A DNA stretch of 13,673 nt from Chloromonas sp. AAM2 (GCA_004335635.1 QAXH01006082.1:13136-26808), one strand, 5' to 3'. Shown: positions 1 through 10,155, numbered from the stretch's first letter. Notes: generated by a model from the letters alone, not told the origin. Translations and numbers: made by a program.

Positions 1-824
1 TTACAATCCACAGCGTGCCAGCACGGCTTGCAATCCACAGCGTGTGCTAGCATGGCTTGCAATCCACAACGTGCCAGCACGGCTTACAATCCACGACGTG
101 CCTGCACGGCTTACAATCCACAGCGTGCCAGCACGGCTTACAATCCACGACGTGCTTACAATCCACAACATGCCAGCACGGCTTACAATCCACGACGTGC
201 CTGCACGGCTTGCAATCCACAACGTGCCAGCACGGCTTACAATCCACAGCGTGCCAGCACGGCTTACAATCCACGACGTGCCTGCACGGCTTGCAATCCA
301 CAACATGCCTGCACGGCTTACAATCCACAGCGTGCCAGCACGGCTTGCAATCCACAGCGTGTGCTAGCATGGCTTACATGTCAGCACATGCCAGCACGGC
401 TTACAATCCACAGCGTGCCAGCACGGCTTACAATCCACAGCGTGCCTGCACGGCTTGCAATCCACAACATGCCTGCACGGCTTACAATCCACGACGTGCC
501 TGCACGGCTTGCAATCCACAACATGCCTGCATGGCTTACAATCCACAACATGCCTGCACGGCTTACAATCCACAGCGTGCCAGCACGGCTTGCAATCCAC
601 AGCGTGTGCTAGCATGGCTTACATGTCAGCACATGCCAGCACGGCTTACAATCCACAGCGTGCCAGCACGGCTTGCAATCCACAACATGCCAGCACGGCT
701 TGCAATCCACGACGTGCCAGCACGGCTTGCAATCCACAGCGTGCCAGCACGGCTTGCAATCCACAGCGTGCCAGCACGGCTTGCAATCCACAACATGCCA
801 GCACGGTTTACAATCCACAACGGG
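1..824. repeat. Satellite array of 27-bp units with higher-order structure
   Basis: About 30 head-to-tail units fill this stretch, and the array is open at the left edge. A typical unit begins TTACAATCCAC, continues with AGCGTGCCAGC and ends ACGGC. Variants recur at fixed sites: TTACA or TTGCA; AGC, AAC or GAC before GTG (or ATG); CCAGCAC or CCTGCAC. Three units (28-56, 345-373, 590-618) are 29 bp because TGCTAGCATGGC replaces CCAGCACGGC. One (138-155) is an 18-bp deletion unit. Two (374-400, 619-645) start TTACATGTCAGCACATG. The block 318-427 recurs unchanged at 563-672, an offset of 245 bp (nine units plus two bases), so there is a higher-order repeat. The last unit decays after about 824. 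The array lies beyond the 3' end of the leftmost BTB-BACK gene. No coding role is supported. Confidence 0.97.
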
Positions 825-1438
825 CCCACATAGTCTACACATCAACATACCCAGAACCATAAGACCTCAACAGCACTGCTCCTAGGTACAGCATAACATC
901 CTGGCCGCAAGCAAAGCTCTAGTCTAGCCAGTGTGCAACTTGCTGCACAACACAACTGTCTCTGGCCAGGACCGCAATTGTACGCACACATGCGTTTGTC
1001 TTCATATGCATGTAATGTATGGGTGCCAGTTAGGCCACAAGCACGGGTACGCCAAACCTTGGTAATGTGCATCATGTAAGCACATGTGCGATTGAGGCCT
1101 CTACAGGCGCCGCATGAGTGAGCCACACCAAGCCAATTGTCAAGTCACCAGCACTGTATGCCTCCAACTTCTCAATGGGCAACAAACGTACCATCTAGCG
1201 GCCGCCAGTTCTGGGAGCAGTCTGCGGTTCAGCTCATGAGGACTAGCTAGCTAGCAGGTTGCCGCTTCTGCCACAGTTTGAGCATGGGCTACACAGCATG
1301 GCACCCTTCTGCTTGTTGGCTACCAATCAGCCCCGTACTAACATTTCCTAGCACTTGACGGTCAAGCAACGTTCAACGAGAGGATGTGAGGTGCACTTGA
1401 TTTGCGACCCATACACCTGTCACAGCTTGAGAGCATAA
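825..1438. other. Gene-free flank between satellite and BTB-BACK gene
   Basis: I see no convincing exon, RNA gene or repeat here. The right part should hold the 3' untranslated region of the minus-strand BTB-BACK gene, whose stop codon is at 1441-1439. The usual green-algal polyadenylation signal TGTAA would appear as TTACA on the plus strand; I did not find it between about 1000 and 1438, so the mRNA end is unknown. Confidence 0.5.
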
Positions 1439-4237
1439 TCAGGCAACGCTGGAAAGTGTGACCTTGAATAGTGGCTGTGTGCCTAGGAATGACACCATGT
1501 CCTCTACAGATGAGAAGGTGCGCCCAAGGACATCATCCCAGCCCTCGCACTGGTCCGTGCCTGGCGATAGGCAGTCACTTATGGGCTTGCCCTTGCCAAG
1601 GTTGACCTCAAGTCTGACAGGGGCGCATATCCCGGGCACCTGTGCGCAGCGTTTGGCATGCAGAACGGACTGTGAACAGGCATGCAGCAAGGCAGCACAT
1701 GCTGCAAGGTTGCCTGCTCCTTGTGATACCAGACCCTACCTTCACATGCTCCTACCTTCTTAGCCAAACCATGTTTGACCAGGACCTCTGGCCACCTAGG
1801 CCGAATGTATGCGCCCAGAGTGCGTTGCTCTGAGGATGAACCCAGAGACTGCGCAGGGCTAGGCGTCGTTGACTTGTCGAGCTCAAGCCTCACAGTGTAT
1901 TCAAAGCCTTCAAAGTAGATGCTACCGTCCAAGCACATCCCCCCTGTTGACCACATCGCCTCCATCTCCTGGCGAGTCAATGGCCACTCTCGATTGGGTT
2001 TGGCTGGCACACGCTTGCCTGCTACCCCACCACTAGCCATGGCTGAGTTTGCATAATCACAGAGATTGTATCTGTATGCCTTGCCAAGCAGGCGCATCAC
2101 CGCATGCTGATTGTGCAGGCCAGGTGGCTCCCGGTACCACTTGAGGTGGGGCACTGCTTGCAAATGGAAGGCCAGGCTCGACCTATCCAAACAGACGAGC
2201 TGGGAGAGCTCCTTGCACTGCTCTTCAGTGGGTGCGGTGGCTGGTAGCGGCTTGCCCAGCTGGTGGTCGTACCAGGCGGTGAGCAGGACTGCCACGGTGT
2301 TCTCAGAGTCAACCTGCACAGTTTTGCACACCAAGGAATCAAACCACATGTAAACAAGTTGATAGCGCCTATGCCAAACTGTATAGGTTCGGACATCACA
2401 GTCTTCCATGCACATGTTCGAGATGCTCACAGATTTCAGGTAATTTTATTCCTGAGTTACTTCACCAGGACTAGTCATTTCACTATTTCACATACTATGC
2501 GACCTTTTGCTCCCCCATACCGTCTCAGCCCATTACTACACCATGGGCTGCTAATACATGAACAATCAAGCGAAGTGAGTTTTGCGTGGTTGTGTTAAGC
2601 GGCTTCTCTTTTGTTCTCATGGAAATATGTAGTATGTTCATGGTTCACTTGACTACCTAAACTTCATGGCACTTCATGGTAGATGCTGGTTATTCTTACG
2701 TAGCCGGTTGCCTTCCCTTCCGCCTCAAGGGCTGTTCCTGCTTCTTGTGTTTGCCTTCGCCCCTGCCTTGCTCAGGGTAGGCGGTGCATGTCCCGTCCCG
2801 TGCCCTGTGACAGCTTGTCTGATGTCAAATTCCCGTGCACATCATGTCCCCGTAGGTTCCCCGTTAGGTGCCCCATGTTAGGTCATAAGGTTGTAATAAT
2901 ATCATATAAATGCCCCTTGGAGCTTTGTCGCTTTGATATCCATACACGGACAGAACCAAGCACACCTGCAGATTTTCCAGGGCGGCCCACCGCTTGACGA
3001 GTTTGAAGGGCAGCTGCACGAATTGCTCTAGCATCTGCTTGTCCCGGAGCACTTGAGCAGCAACGCCCAGATGCGCAGCCAGCGCCTCGGTGACCATGCT
3101 GGAAATTGTCTGCTCCATTGCAGTCCTGTCCAGGGTCTGGAAGGTTGGAAGACTGTCAAGTATAATAGCATCCAGGACGCTCAGCTGCCCGGCTTCTGAC
3201 ATGGTCGCAAGCTTGCTGACGCATTCATTCACTGTTGTCTTCATATCCAAGTAGTCTGCCCGCCACATCATCTGCAGCACACGACAACACAACAGCATGC
3301 GGGGAGTGCCTTTGAACATATGGCAGCACGGAGGCACTCACATGGGTGGCACCACTGTCTGACATGAGGAGGCTCACGCCTGAGCACTAAGAACAATTAG
3401 GTCGCAATAGTCGCTCCAAGACCGGCCATGTCGCAGACTCCGCGGACCATAATTTGCCAAATCCGCGGCCACCATTTGAGGATAGCTCACAACATGAACA
3501 TAGCCCAGGCGGTATCGTGCATCTTTACACGCCTATACTTGGCTGCATTCAGTGCCTGTGTGAACCGCGGCAGTGGTGCCACCTATGTGCGAGGCACTGC
3601 AGTAAGAGCCATCTCAGTCAGTTGTCCAGCTGCCTGATCATTGCAGGCCTCCGCCGCTATGTGGCCTTGAGAACAGTATGCCTTATTGCCTGCAATACTC
3701 ACCCAGGTGAGCAAGGCCGGCTCGTCTGGCAGCAACCCCGTGTATCCGTGATGAAAGACCAACTCGGGCACAGACTCTGGTTCATTCGGGAAACAAGTAA
3801 TGTGCAGGACGAAGGAGGTTGACTGAGGTGCCACGACTTGCGACGTGGTTGTCTTGCGACGCTTGGTGCGAGTCCTGTTCGTCGTGCTACGCTTGCGAGC
3901 AGGTTGGTGTAGTTGCTGCTGTTGTCGCTGTCTTTCCAGGTCAACTCTGCAATAGCCGGCCGAGACGCTGGAGAGTATGGAGAAGTGCAGCTGCAGCTCG
4001 CATACGGTTGCTGGCTTGCTCCCGGCATCTGTCAATTGGTCGTCTGCACCAGGTTGCATTTGTGATCAATGCGTTAACCGGGTGATGACGATGATGGTGA
4101 AGGTCGTGAGGGCAGACGATAATGTTCAGTCGATCACGGTACTACGCCCCACCTGTTGCAGGGTGCACTTGTAGAGTCACGTCTGAGCCGGCCTTGGTGG
4201 CCCAAAGCCATTCTAAATCCAAGCTGACCGGAGGCAT
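1439..4237 (-). CDS. BTB-BACK domain protein, five exons, complete (496 residues)
   Basis: Exons on the minus strand: 4237-4153, 4043-3703, 3271-2966, 2313-1756 and 1639-1439. All four introns (109, 431, 652, 116 nt) are GT-AG, and the 1491 coding bases stay in frame from ATG to stop. An in-frame TAA lies upstream of the ATG. BTB domain: GSDVTLQV in exon 1, LHFSILSSVS (47-56), YTG (129-131) and the closing helix ADYLDM (147-152) with a Cys nearby. A basic insert at 78-92 (RKR, KRRK) could be a nuclear localisation signal. BACK domain, about 165-304: LPFKLVKRWAALENLQ, then VDSENTVAVLLTAW across the exon 3/4 junction, then a Leu-rich helix. The C-terminal part, about 354-496, has LGAYIRP (410-416) and GWDDVLG (463-469); I cannot name it. 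Family knowledge: such proteins usually bring substrates to cullin-3 ubiquitin ligases. That role here is inference. Confidence 0.85.
2314..2965 (-). other. Intron 3 of the BTB-BACK gene
   Basis: This 652-nt intron has donor CAG/GTGTGC and acceptor GTGCAG/GTT, both in phase 0, and it splits the BACK domain after LENLQ. It contains a stretch from about 2766 that resembles sequence near 7728 (see the dispersed repeat). Plus-strand open frames inside it have no recognisable protein signature. The matching intron of the pseudogene copy is of similar length (about 620 nt) but I see no clear base similarity between the two. Confidence 0.75.
2766..2830. repeat. Dispersed repeat fragment, copy 1
   Basis: CCTTGCTCAGGGTAGGC at 2766-2782 is identical to 7728-7744. 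Both are followed by a GTGCATGTCCCGTCCCGTG-like stretch and, about 45 bases on, by a GACAGCTT/GACGGCTT segment. The ordered partial similarity suggests two old copies of one dispersed element. Its full length and type cannot be set from two fragments. Confidence 0.45.
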
Positions 4238-4985
4238 GGATTGATTCAACAGTCCGGCACGAGAGTTGCGTTATGGCTGGGCGCGCAATCGGGGCGAGCG
4301 TGCAGCTGCTCAAGATTTGCTTGCCGCTCGGAGACTCACACCCTGGGTTTGAGGAGCAAAACAGTGAGTCATTGATGTTGCCGCAACCGGACAGCGCGAA
4401 TCTGTCATCTTCTGGGCCATGGAAGAAAAAAACGTTTGCCAGTTCTGGGACAATCCCTGTATGAGCCCTGAGTACAGTGTGTAAAGTGGTGGTGTTTCAG
4501 CTTGCTATCCACTGCAGGTGGTCCCACTGTCATGTTGTGTTTTTGTTTTGGACTTTGCTTTTGTGCCATCAAAAGGAACCGGCTTACTCTTGCGACCGAC
4601 ACATTCTGCCAGCCTGCGTGCGTCCACCCCCAAGCGGTAAGAGGAAGACAATGTGTGTGGCAATCCACCAGCCCGTTCGTCAGCTGCCGACAGCAAGCTC
4701 GACAGCACGTTCGTCAGCTGTCGAATTCAAAGCCCTCGCCTTCAACATAACTCACTCACGAACCAGGGCGCTGGCAGCATCTGCTGGTTCCAGTAAGCAT
4801 TTGGTCGTGTCAATATATGCCTGCGTCTTTCAGTAAGCACTTGTTTTGGTAGTTGCTGAGCGATTCCAGTAAACACCCAGTCGTGCCAGTATACTTGCGC
4901 TTTTCAGTAAGCGTATGTTAAGTAAATACTGGCTGAGTTCGGTAGACTCGGTTTTACTGTGAGTTTCAGTAAGAGAATTTCTCAA
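4238..4985. other. Intergenic region, presumed 5' flank of the intact BTB-BACK gene
   Basis: This stretch separates the ATG of the intact gene from the broken end of its paralogue. It should contain the promoter and 5' untranslated region of the intact gene, but I see no decisive TATA box or start site. A TATA-like GCATATATTG (minus strand, about 4811-4820) lies nearly 580 bases from the ATG and is not persuasive. Open frames here lack recognisable protein content. The right end is the degenerate CAGTAAGC repeat. Confidence 0.5.
4791..4974. repeat. Degenerate minisatellite built on CAGTAAGC
   Basis: CAGTAAGC or close variants start at 4791, 4831, 4867, 4905 and 4967, giving spacings of 40, 36, 38 and 62. 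The units starting at 4791 and 4867 are the most alike (GGTCGTGTCAATATATGCCTG against AGTCGTGCCAGTATACTTG). The array ends about 12 bases from the point where similarity between the two BTB-BACK copies stops. Confidence 0.65.
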
Positions 4986-7278
4986 GACCACAGCTTTTCC
5001 ATCTCCTGGCGAGTTAATGGCCACTCTCGATTAGGCTTGGCTGGCACATGCTTGCCCGCTACCCCACCACTAGCCAGGGCTGAGTTCGCATAACTACAGA
5101 GATTGTATCCGTATGCCTTGCCAGGCAGGCACATTGCCGCATGTTGCTTGCCAAGGCCGTCGGTACCATTTGAGGTGAGGTTTTGGTTGCAGATGGGAGC
5201 TTAGGCTCAACCTGTCCAGACGTATGAGCAGCTTGGAGAGCTCCTTGCACTGCCTTAGTTGGTGCGGTGGCTGGTGGTGGCTTGCTTAGCTGGTGGTCGT
5301 ACCAGGCGGCGAGCAGCACTGCCACGGTGTTCTCAGAGTGTCAAGCACCTGATGATCTGCCATAAGACTTGACATGCCGCCAAACTGTTGCCTTACCTTG
5401 CTAGAACACTTTGATTTCCTGGTGGGGTTCTACAACTTAACTACACCTTAACTACCTCACGTGGTGGTTTACAACTACAATCTTTTACATTGGCAGGTGA
5501 TCACATTCCAGACGTGTTTACTATGGACTAGGCCGGCACACACACACACAACCATGCGGGCTTTTCCCTGGTCAGTACTTGACTGTGCGTTGCTGTGACA
5601 ATCAATCGATCGTATCTTTGCTGCACATTGGACACCATGCCTCTAAGCCAGTATGGTTTCCGTACATGCATCATGTGATTGTGATGCGTGAATTTGTGAT
5701 CTGCCACTTGACCTACCATGCTGCTTACACCCAACTGTGTGGGCTGGGACTGCAAGCTTGCTACTGCAATCATGACAAATTGGAACACGTCACCATTGAA
5801 TGTGGCAAGTAATTGCAGATACGTTTTGAAGCAAATTCTTTCCACCCGCGGTCATCTACTATCATAATCAAGCGACTGAAATGTACTGTACATCTGACAT
5901 TATATCCCTTGGCCAGTAAGTTGCCCCATGTGGTTGTACCGCTACCATGTGAACAACCGAACAAGGCGCACCTGCAGGCTTTCCAGGGCAGCCCACCGCT
6001 TGACGAGCTCAAACGGCAGTTGCACAAACTGCCCAAGCAGTTGCTTGTCTTTTAGCACTTGGACAGTCACGCACAGATGCGCAGTCAACGCCTTTGTAAC
6101 AATGCTGGCAACTGTCTGCTCCATAGCAGACTTGTCCAGGGTCTGGAAGGTTGGCAGACTGTCGAGAGTGATTGCATCCATGACGCTCAGCTGGCCGGCT
6201 TCTGACATGAGGTTGAGCTTGTCAGCACATGCGCTGGCTGTGCCCTGCATATCCAAGTAATCAGCCCGCCATGTCATCTGCAGCACAACAGCCATGCAAC
6301 ACAGGCATGGGTGGGTACACCACGACAAGCCTGCTTCATGCCATACGTCGATGACGGGGCCTGCCATGGACATGCAATGAACGCCACATGCTGGCAGGCC
6401 GGCATGGGTTAGGATCACAGGGATGCACTCACAGTCTCCAAAGGATTGCTTCTATTAAAAGGACTGAATGAGTCCAAACAGCACGTCTATACCTGCAATT
6501 GCTGTGAATGCGGGCACCTGAACTTTTTAGGCACCAGTAGTTTGTACACCATGCACCGAGGGTTTGCATGCCAAGTCAAGACTTACACGGCATGCCTGAA
6601 AGGCTGTCAAAACAATTCTACTAGTAGATTGCACACCAGACTGTGCGCTGCACCCTGCATGTCTCACCCAGATAAGCAGGGCCGGCTCGTCCGGCAGCAC
6701 TCCTGTGTAAGCATGGCGCATGACGGACTCGGGCACCGTCTCTGGCTTGTTTGGGAAGCATGTGATATGCAGGAAATTGCAAGTTGAATTTGAAGCTCCT
6801 GGAGCTACTGGACGAGCTGCTGGAGCTACTTCTTGAGCATCAGGGGTGTATGAAATCACGATCTGGAGACGTTTGGCGGCAGGCTGTTGATCTCGCTCTG
6901 CCGTGTCATCAGCAGGCTGCTCCTGTTCTGGTTCCACAGCACCAGGCTTCAGGCAGCGTCTTTCCAAGTCGCCTCTGTAGTAGCTGGGCGAGACACTGCC
7001 TAGTACGCTTGCATGCAGCCGCAACTCTCTCACAACTGCTCGCTTGCCATTGACTTCCGTGTCATGCTGGCCATCACCTGCATGCATCGTATGACATCAT
7101 AGCACGTACAGCACGCTCATGTGGATGTTTGACAGCAGGCGCTAGCATGTCATTCCTGCATGCATTGAAATGATAGGAACATCACGGCACACACACCTGC
7201 AGGGTGCACTGGCAGCGTCACGTCTGAATGCGCTCCTGTGGTCCACAGCCAATCTAAATCCAGAGAGACGGATGGCTT
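4986..7278 (-). pseudogene. Truncated tandem paralogue of the BTB-BACK gene
   Basis: Matching exons on the minus strand: exon 1 at 7278-7197, exon 2 at 7077-6668, exon 3 at 6277-5972 and an exon 4 remnant at about 5348-4986. Introns 1 and 2 (119 and 390 nt) keep GT-AG borders and the same phases as the neighbour. Exon 3 matches the intact copy at 75 of 102 residues. The BTB core is nearer to consensus than the neighbour's: HSDVTLPV, LHASVLGSVS, SPSYYRGDLE, HAYTGVLPDEP, then ADYLDM. Three kinds of damage are visible. The start codon of the neighbour aligns with AAG, directly preceded by in-frame TGA. Exon 4 opens with net +2 bases, leading to a TAA at 5288-5286, and has further indels. The rest of exon 4 and all of exon 5 are absent. 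A truncated transcript remains possible if a new upstream start is used. Confidence 0.82.
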
Positions 7279-7727
7279 TCACAAGCTTGGCAATCTTTTG
7301 TGTCGCAGATCCTCCTTTTGCTTTGAAGTCACCGCGCAACGTTCCAAAACTCGTCTCGTGCATGACTGGGTAAAAGATAACCGGTGAATTCAAATCATCC
7401 GTTTGACGGTTTCACCCTGCTAAATGCAAACAGGTTCACACGGGGCCGATCTGCCCTGCTCCAGCTAGGGCGGTGCCCATCGCCACATGTCTCGGCAGTG
7501 TCATCAACAAGATGACAATAGCAGGAGCCAATGGCGAGAAACGAAGCTGCGGGATGAGGCATTTATCAATCATGTCTGCAGGAGTGTACTCAGCCTTGCC
7601 TCCCACATTCGCCCAGCCCCATCTCCTGCTTCATATGAGGGGAGACGGATGACGGACGACTCCTATCCAACAACAATTTTCGGACTTAGTTCCAGCAGTC
7701 CTTTGCTAATGTGAAAGTTCGACCATT

Positions 7728-7796
7728 CCTTGCTCAGGGTAGGCCAGGGCAGTACACATCCCGACCCGTGTCATGCGACGGCTTCCCTGCTGTAAA
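7728..7796. repeat. Dispersed repeat fragment, copy 2
   Basis: This is the partner of the stretch at 2766. It shares 17 identical bases (CCTTGCTCAGGGTAGGC) and then a looser match through CATCCCGACCCGTG and GACGGCTT. Copy 1 lies inside an intron and copy 2 between genes, as expected for a mobile or dispersed family. Confidence 0.45.
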
Positions 7797-7915
7797 AATG
7801 CCTTTAAGAACAATGCCCCATTTCTGTACAACGTCCTTTGGTGGGTAGACTTATCAAACAGTTTGAAGCCACGCAGCGGGTTTGATGATCTTGATGGACT
7901 TGGACACCAGCGGGC

Positions 7916-8009
7916 AAAGAGTGTGCAGCACGGTCTGATCGTCTGCGAGTTACACAGATCACAAAGAGTGTGCAGCACGGTCTGATCGTCTGCGAGTTAC
8001 ACAGATCAC
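7916..8009. repeat. Perfect 47-bp tandem duplication
   Basis: The segment 7916-7962, beginning AAAGAGTGTGCAGCACGG and ending CACAGATCAC, is repeated without a mismatch at 7963-8009. The identity implies a recent slippage or unequal-exchange event. No coding context is evident. Confidence 0.95.
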
Positions 8010-8388
8010 ACAGACAGACAGCAAGCGTACTCTTCCATCAAGAGGCTTCAGGAAAAAAACTTTCTTGTTGATTCCTCGAACAGCAAAGAAAGTGCAAAGA
8101 AAAGTGAATACCACGTGACCCACAGCTTGACATGTGTGGCGCATGTGACATTCCTTCATGATACCACTGTCAGTCAGAAAAGCAGCACACCTGCAGTACT
8201 TCTAACGTCAGACTGGCCCAAAAGCATACAATCCTGCACATCCAAGAGTTTCAAGACCTTTGTTCGCACTGCATGTACAAGTCTCAACCAAGCTCGCACA
8301 TTCCATCACACCATTCTTCACGCTAACACAAAGCCGATCTTGCGCAAATCAAGGATCAGAACCGCAAGCCTCTGAGATGTTCAGCAAC

Positions 8389-8446
8389 ACCGCCACACTT
8401 CAGAACGTACACGTGCAGAAAACCGCCACACTTCAAATCGTACACG
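8389..8446. repeat. Imperfect 33-bp direct duplication
   Basis: ACCGCCACACTTCAGAACGT at 8389 and ACCGCCACACTTCAAATCGT at 8422 are both followed by ACACG, a period of 33 bases with a few mismatches. Confidence 0.8.
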
Positions 8447-10098
8447 GCCCCAACGTATCCGGTTAGCCCTTCCTATCTTGACAACACGCCACTGGTAGCC
8501 TCAATCAGGCCTTAGCAAAGGGGTGTTGTTGCAGTTTATTGCAAGTACATTCTGTCGGAGGCTCCAAGCGACTTGATTGATTGGAGTGTTTTCGCTTGCA
8601 AGTAAGCTTGCTGTTATAATCTTGTGAAGTGCTCTACAAGCAGATCTAGGCTGAATTGCCTCAGTCCTGCATTGCTTGGTTTCCTGTGCAAACTTCCCTT
8701 GTGCTACCAACTGCCGTCGTAACAACGTATTGAATGTCGCACATCAAATGACGTGCCTGAAATCGCACACACAAGGTCCGTAACATGGAAATGATAAGCC
8801 TGAGTTTATAAGGCATGTTGGGAAGAGTTATGTCAGGCAGTTATATGATGTAAGGTTGAGACAAGCGCAATGCGGGTCAGACCGGGAGATGAACGTGGGT
8901 TGATCCCACTTTATTCATCGTCACGCACATCATATCCGTTTTCAGAAGAGTGAGAGTTTATGCTTGCAATCTCCCACCACTCCAAGACCTAGGCCTGCAT
9001 TAGGCGTTCGCCCAAAATCTATCTTCCATCGTAAGCCACCCACAAAAAGGTCTGGTTAGGGTGCCAGTTGGCATAAACATACGGCATGGAAAGAAACTAC
9101 TACATACCATCAACCAGTTGGCACGCGGAACAGAAGCATGGGTTTGGCATGGAAATGAGAGGAGAGGGTCTGGAAAGAAAAAGTCAGAAACGGCTATCCG
9201 AAAACAGTTCTTTGCCAGAGAACACAACAGAACGTTGTGGGAAAACTGGGCTGTTCGCTGTGCTCAGTGTAGGTAGGTGACGAGTGCAAGCCGATAGGGA
9301 AAGCAAGCACGCCGCTCTTGAACTCACGCCACACATGATTGAGAAGTAACCGACGAACCTGCCTGGCAAGAGCCTAAGAGTGCAGTGAGTTGAACACTGC
9401 CATGGACCCAGCGTACCACCGACTCAACACTGGCCAACAGATGCATGTAATTTCACAACGCGCGCTTGCTGACAAAGCGTATTTGACAAAGCAGGAACAC
9501 CACGATTACCCTCCAGAGAACCGTTTATTATTGAATGAGTGCTGAAGTTGAAACTAGTCAGAAATCCTCGTATCTTGCAGCTAAAGTGCAACGCAAACAG
9601 TCCGATCCTTGTTTTCTGCAACCTTCCTTTGCTTGGACTCATAAGAAAAGACTGCACTCCGGCAGGGTATCATTAGATGCGCAATCCGTACGACTCCGCA
9701 GGCCTTTTCTTCACTGACACGCAAAGAGGGCACTCCAAGCCGAATTCTCACACACTATTCGCTTGCATGCTGTGACAATTTAGACCTGCGTCAGCCACCA
9801 ACAAACAGTGGCACTGTGACGTCCTATCGTTAAAGCAACACTTTTTCAACCTGCTTTTGGAACTCTAGTCGGGATGGACACCCCTTGGATGATCATACTC
9901 TCTCCCTGACAGGAATCGGTTTCGGGATCACGTCAACTGCAAAGAGACACGCAGATTCAGAAAGCGTTAAAGAGCGCACATGACCCTCACAGCAGCTGCG
10001 CAAAAGCGGTGTTTTGACCGCAGAACAGAGTGATGATTGTCTGCTGCGGACAAAGGGAAAATCAAGCTTGAACTGGTGACAAACACTGACACGGATGC

Positions 10099-10155
10099 GT
10101 GCAGCCAAAACGAGTGCAGCCAAACCAGTGCAGCCAAACCAGTGCAGCCACCAAA
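10099..10155. repeat. Short minisatellite, GTGCAGCCAAACCA units
   Basis: Units start at 10099, 10114, 10128 and 10142, so the period is 14-15 bases. The second and third are identical (GTGCAGCCAAACCA); the last has an extra ACC. Confidence 0.9.

Noticed and set aside
28..862. Long open frames on both strands across the left satellite
   Set aside because: They are made by a stop-free 27-bp unit and switch frame wherever a 29-bp unit occurs; several overlapping frames are equally open, so none is supported as a gene.
2666..2881. Plus-strand 71-codon hydrophobic frame as a membrane protein gene
   Set aside because: It lies within intron 3 of the BTB-BACK gene and overlaps a dispersed repeat; no splice or homology support.
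5059..5325. Minus-strand 88-codon frame as an independent small gene
   Set aside because: Its first residues (AVLLAAWYDHQLS) are those of exon 4 of the intact gene; after indels the frame drifts into non-homologous sequence. It belongs to the pseudogene.
7142..7393. Minus-strand open frame of 83 codons over exon 1 of the second BTB-BACK copy
   Set aside because: A different frame matches the intact gene (VSLDLDWLW...SDVTLPVHPA) with correct splice phase, so this frame is a shadow.
8870..8930. Possible tRNA-like element around GTGGGTTGATCCCAC
   Set aside because: The stem-loop resembles a T-arm but has a 5-base loop, and no acceptor, D or anticodon arms could be built around it.
9000..9280. 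Overlapping frames on both strands near 9000-9280
   Set aside because: Short, without recognisable motif, splice pattern or repeat; indistinguishable from chance frames.
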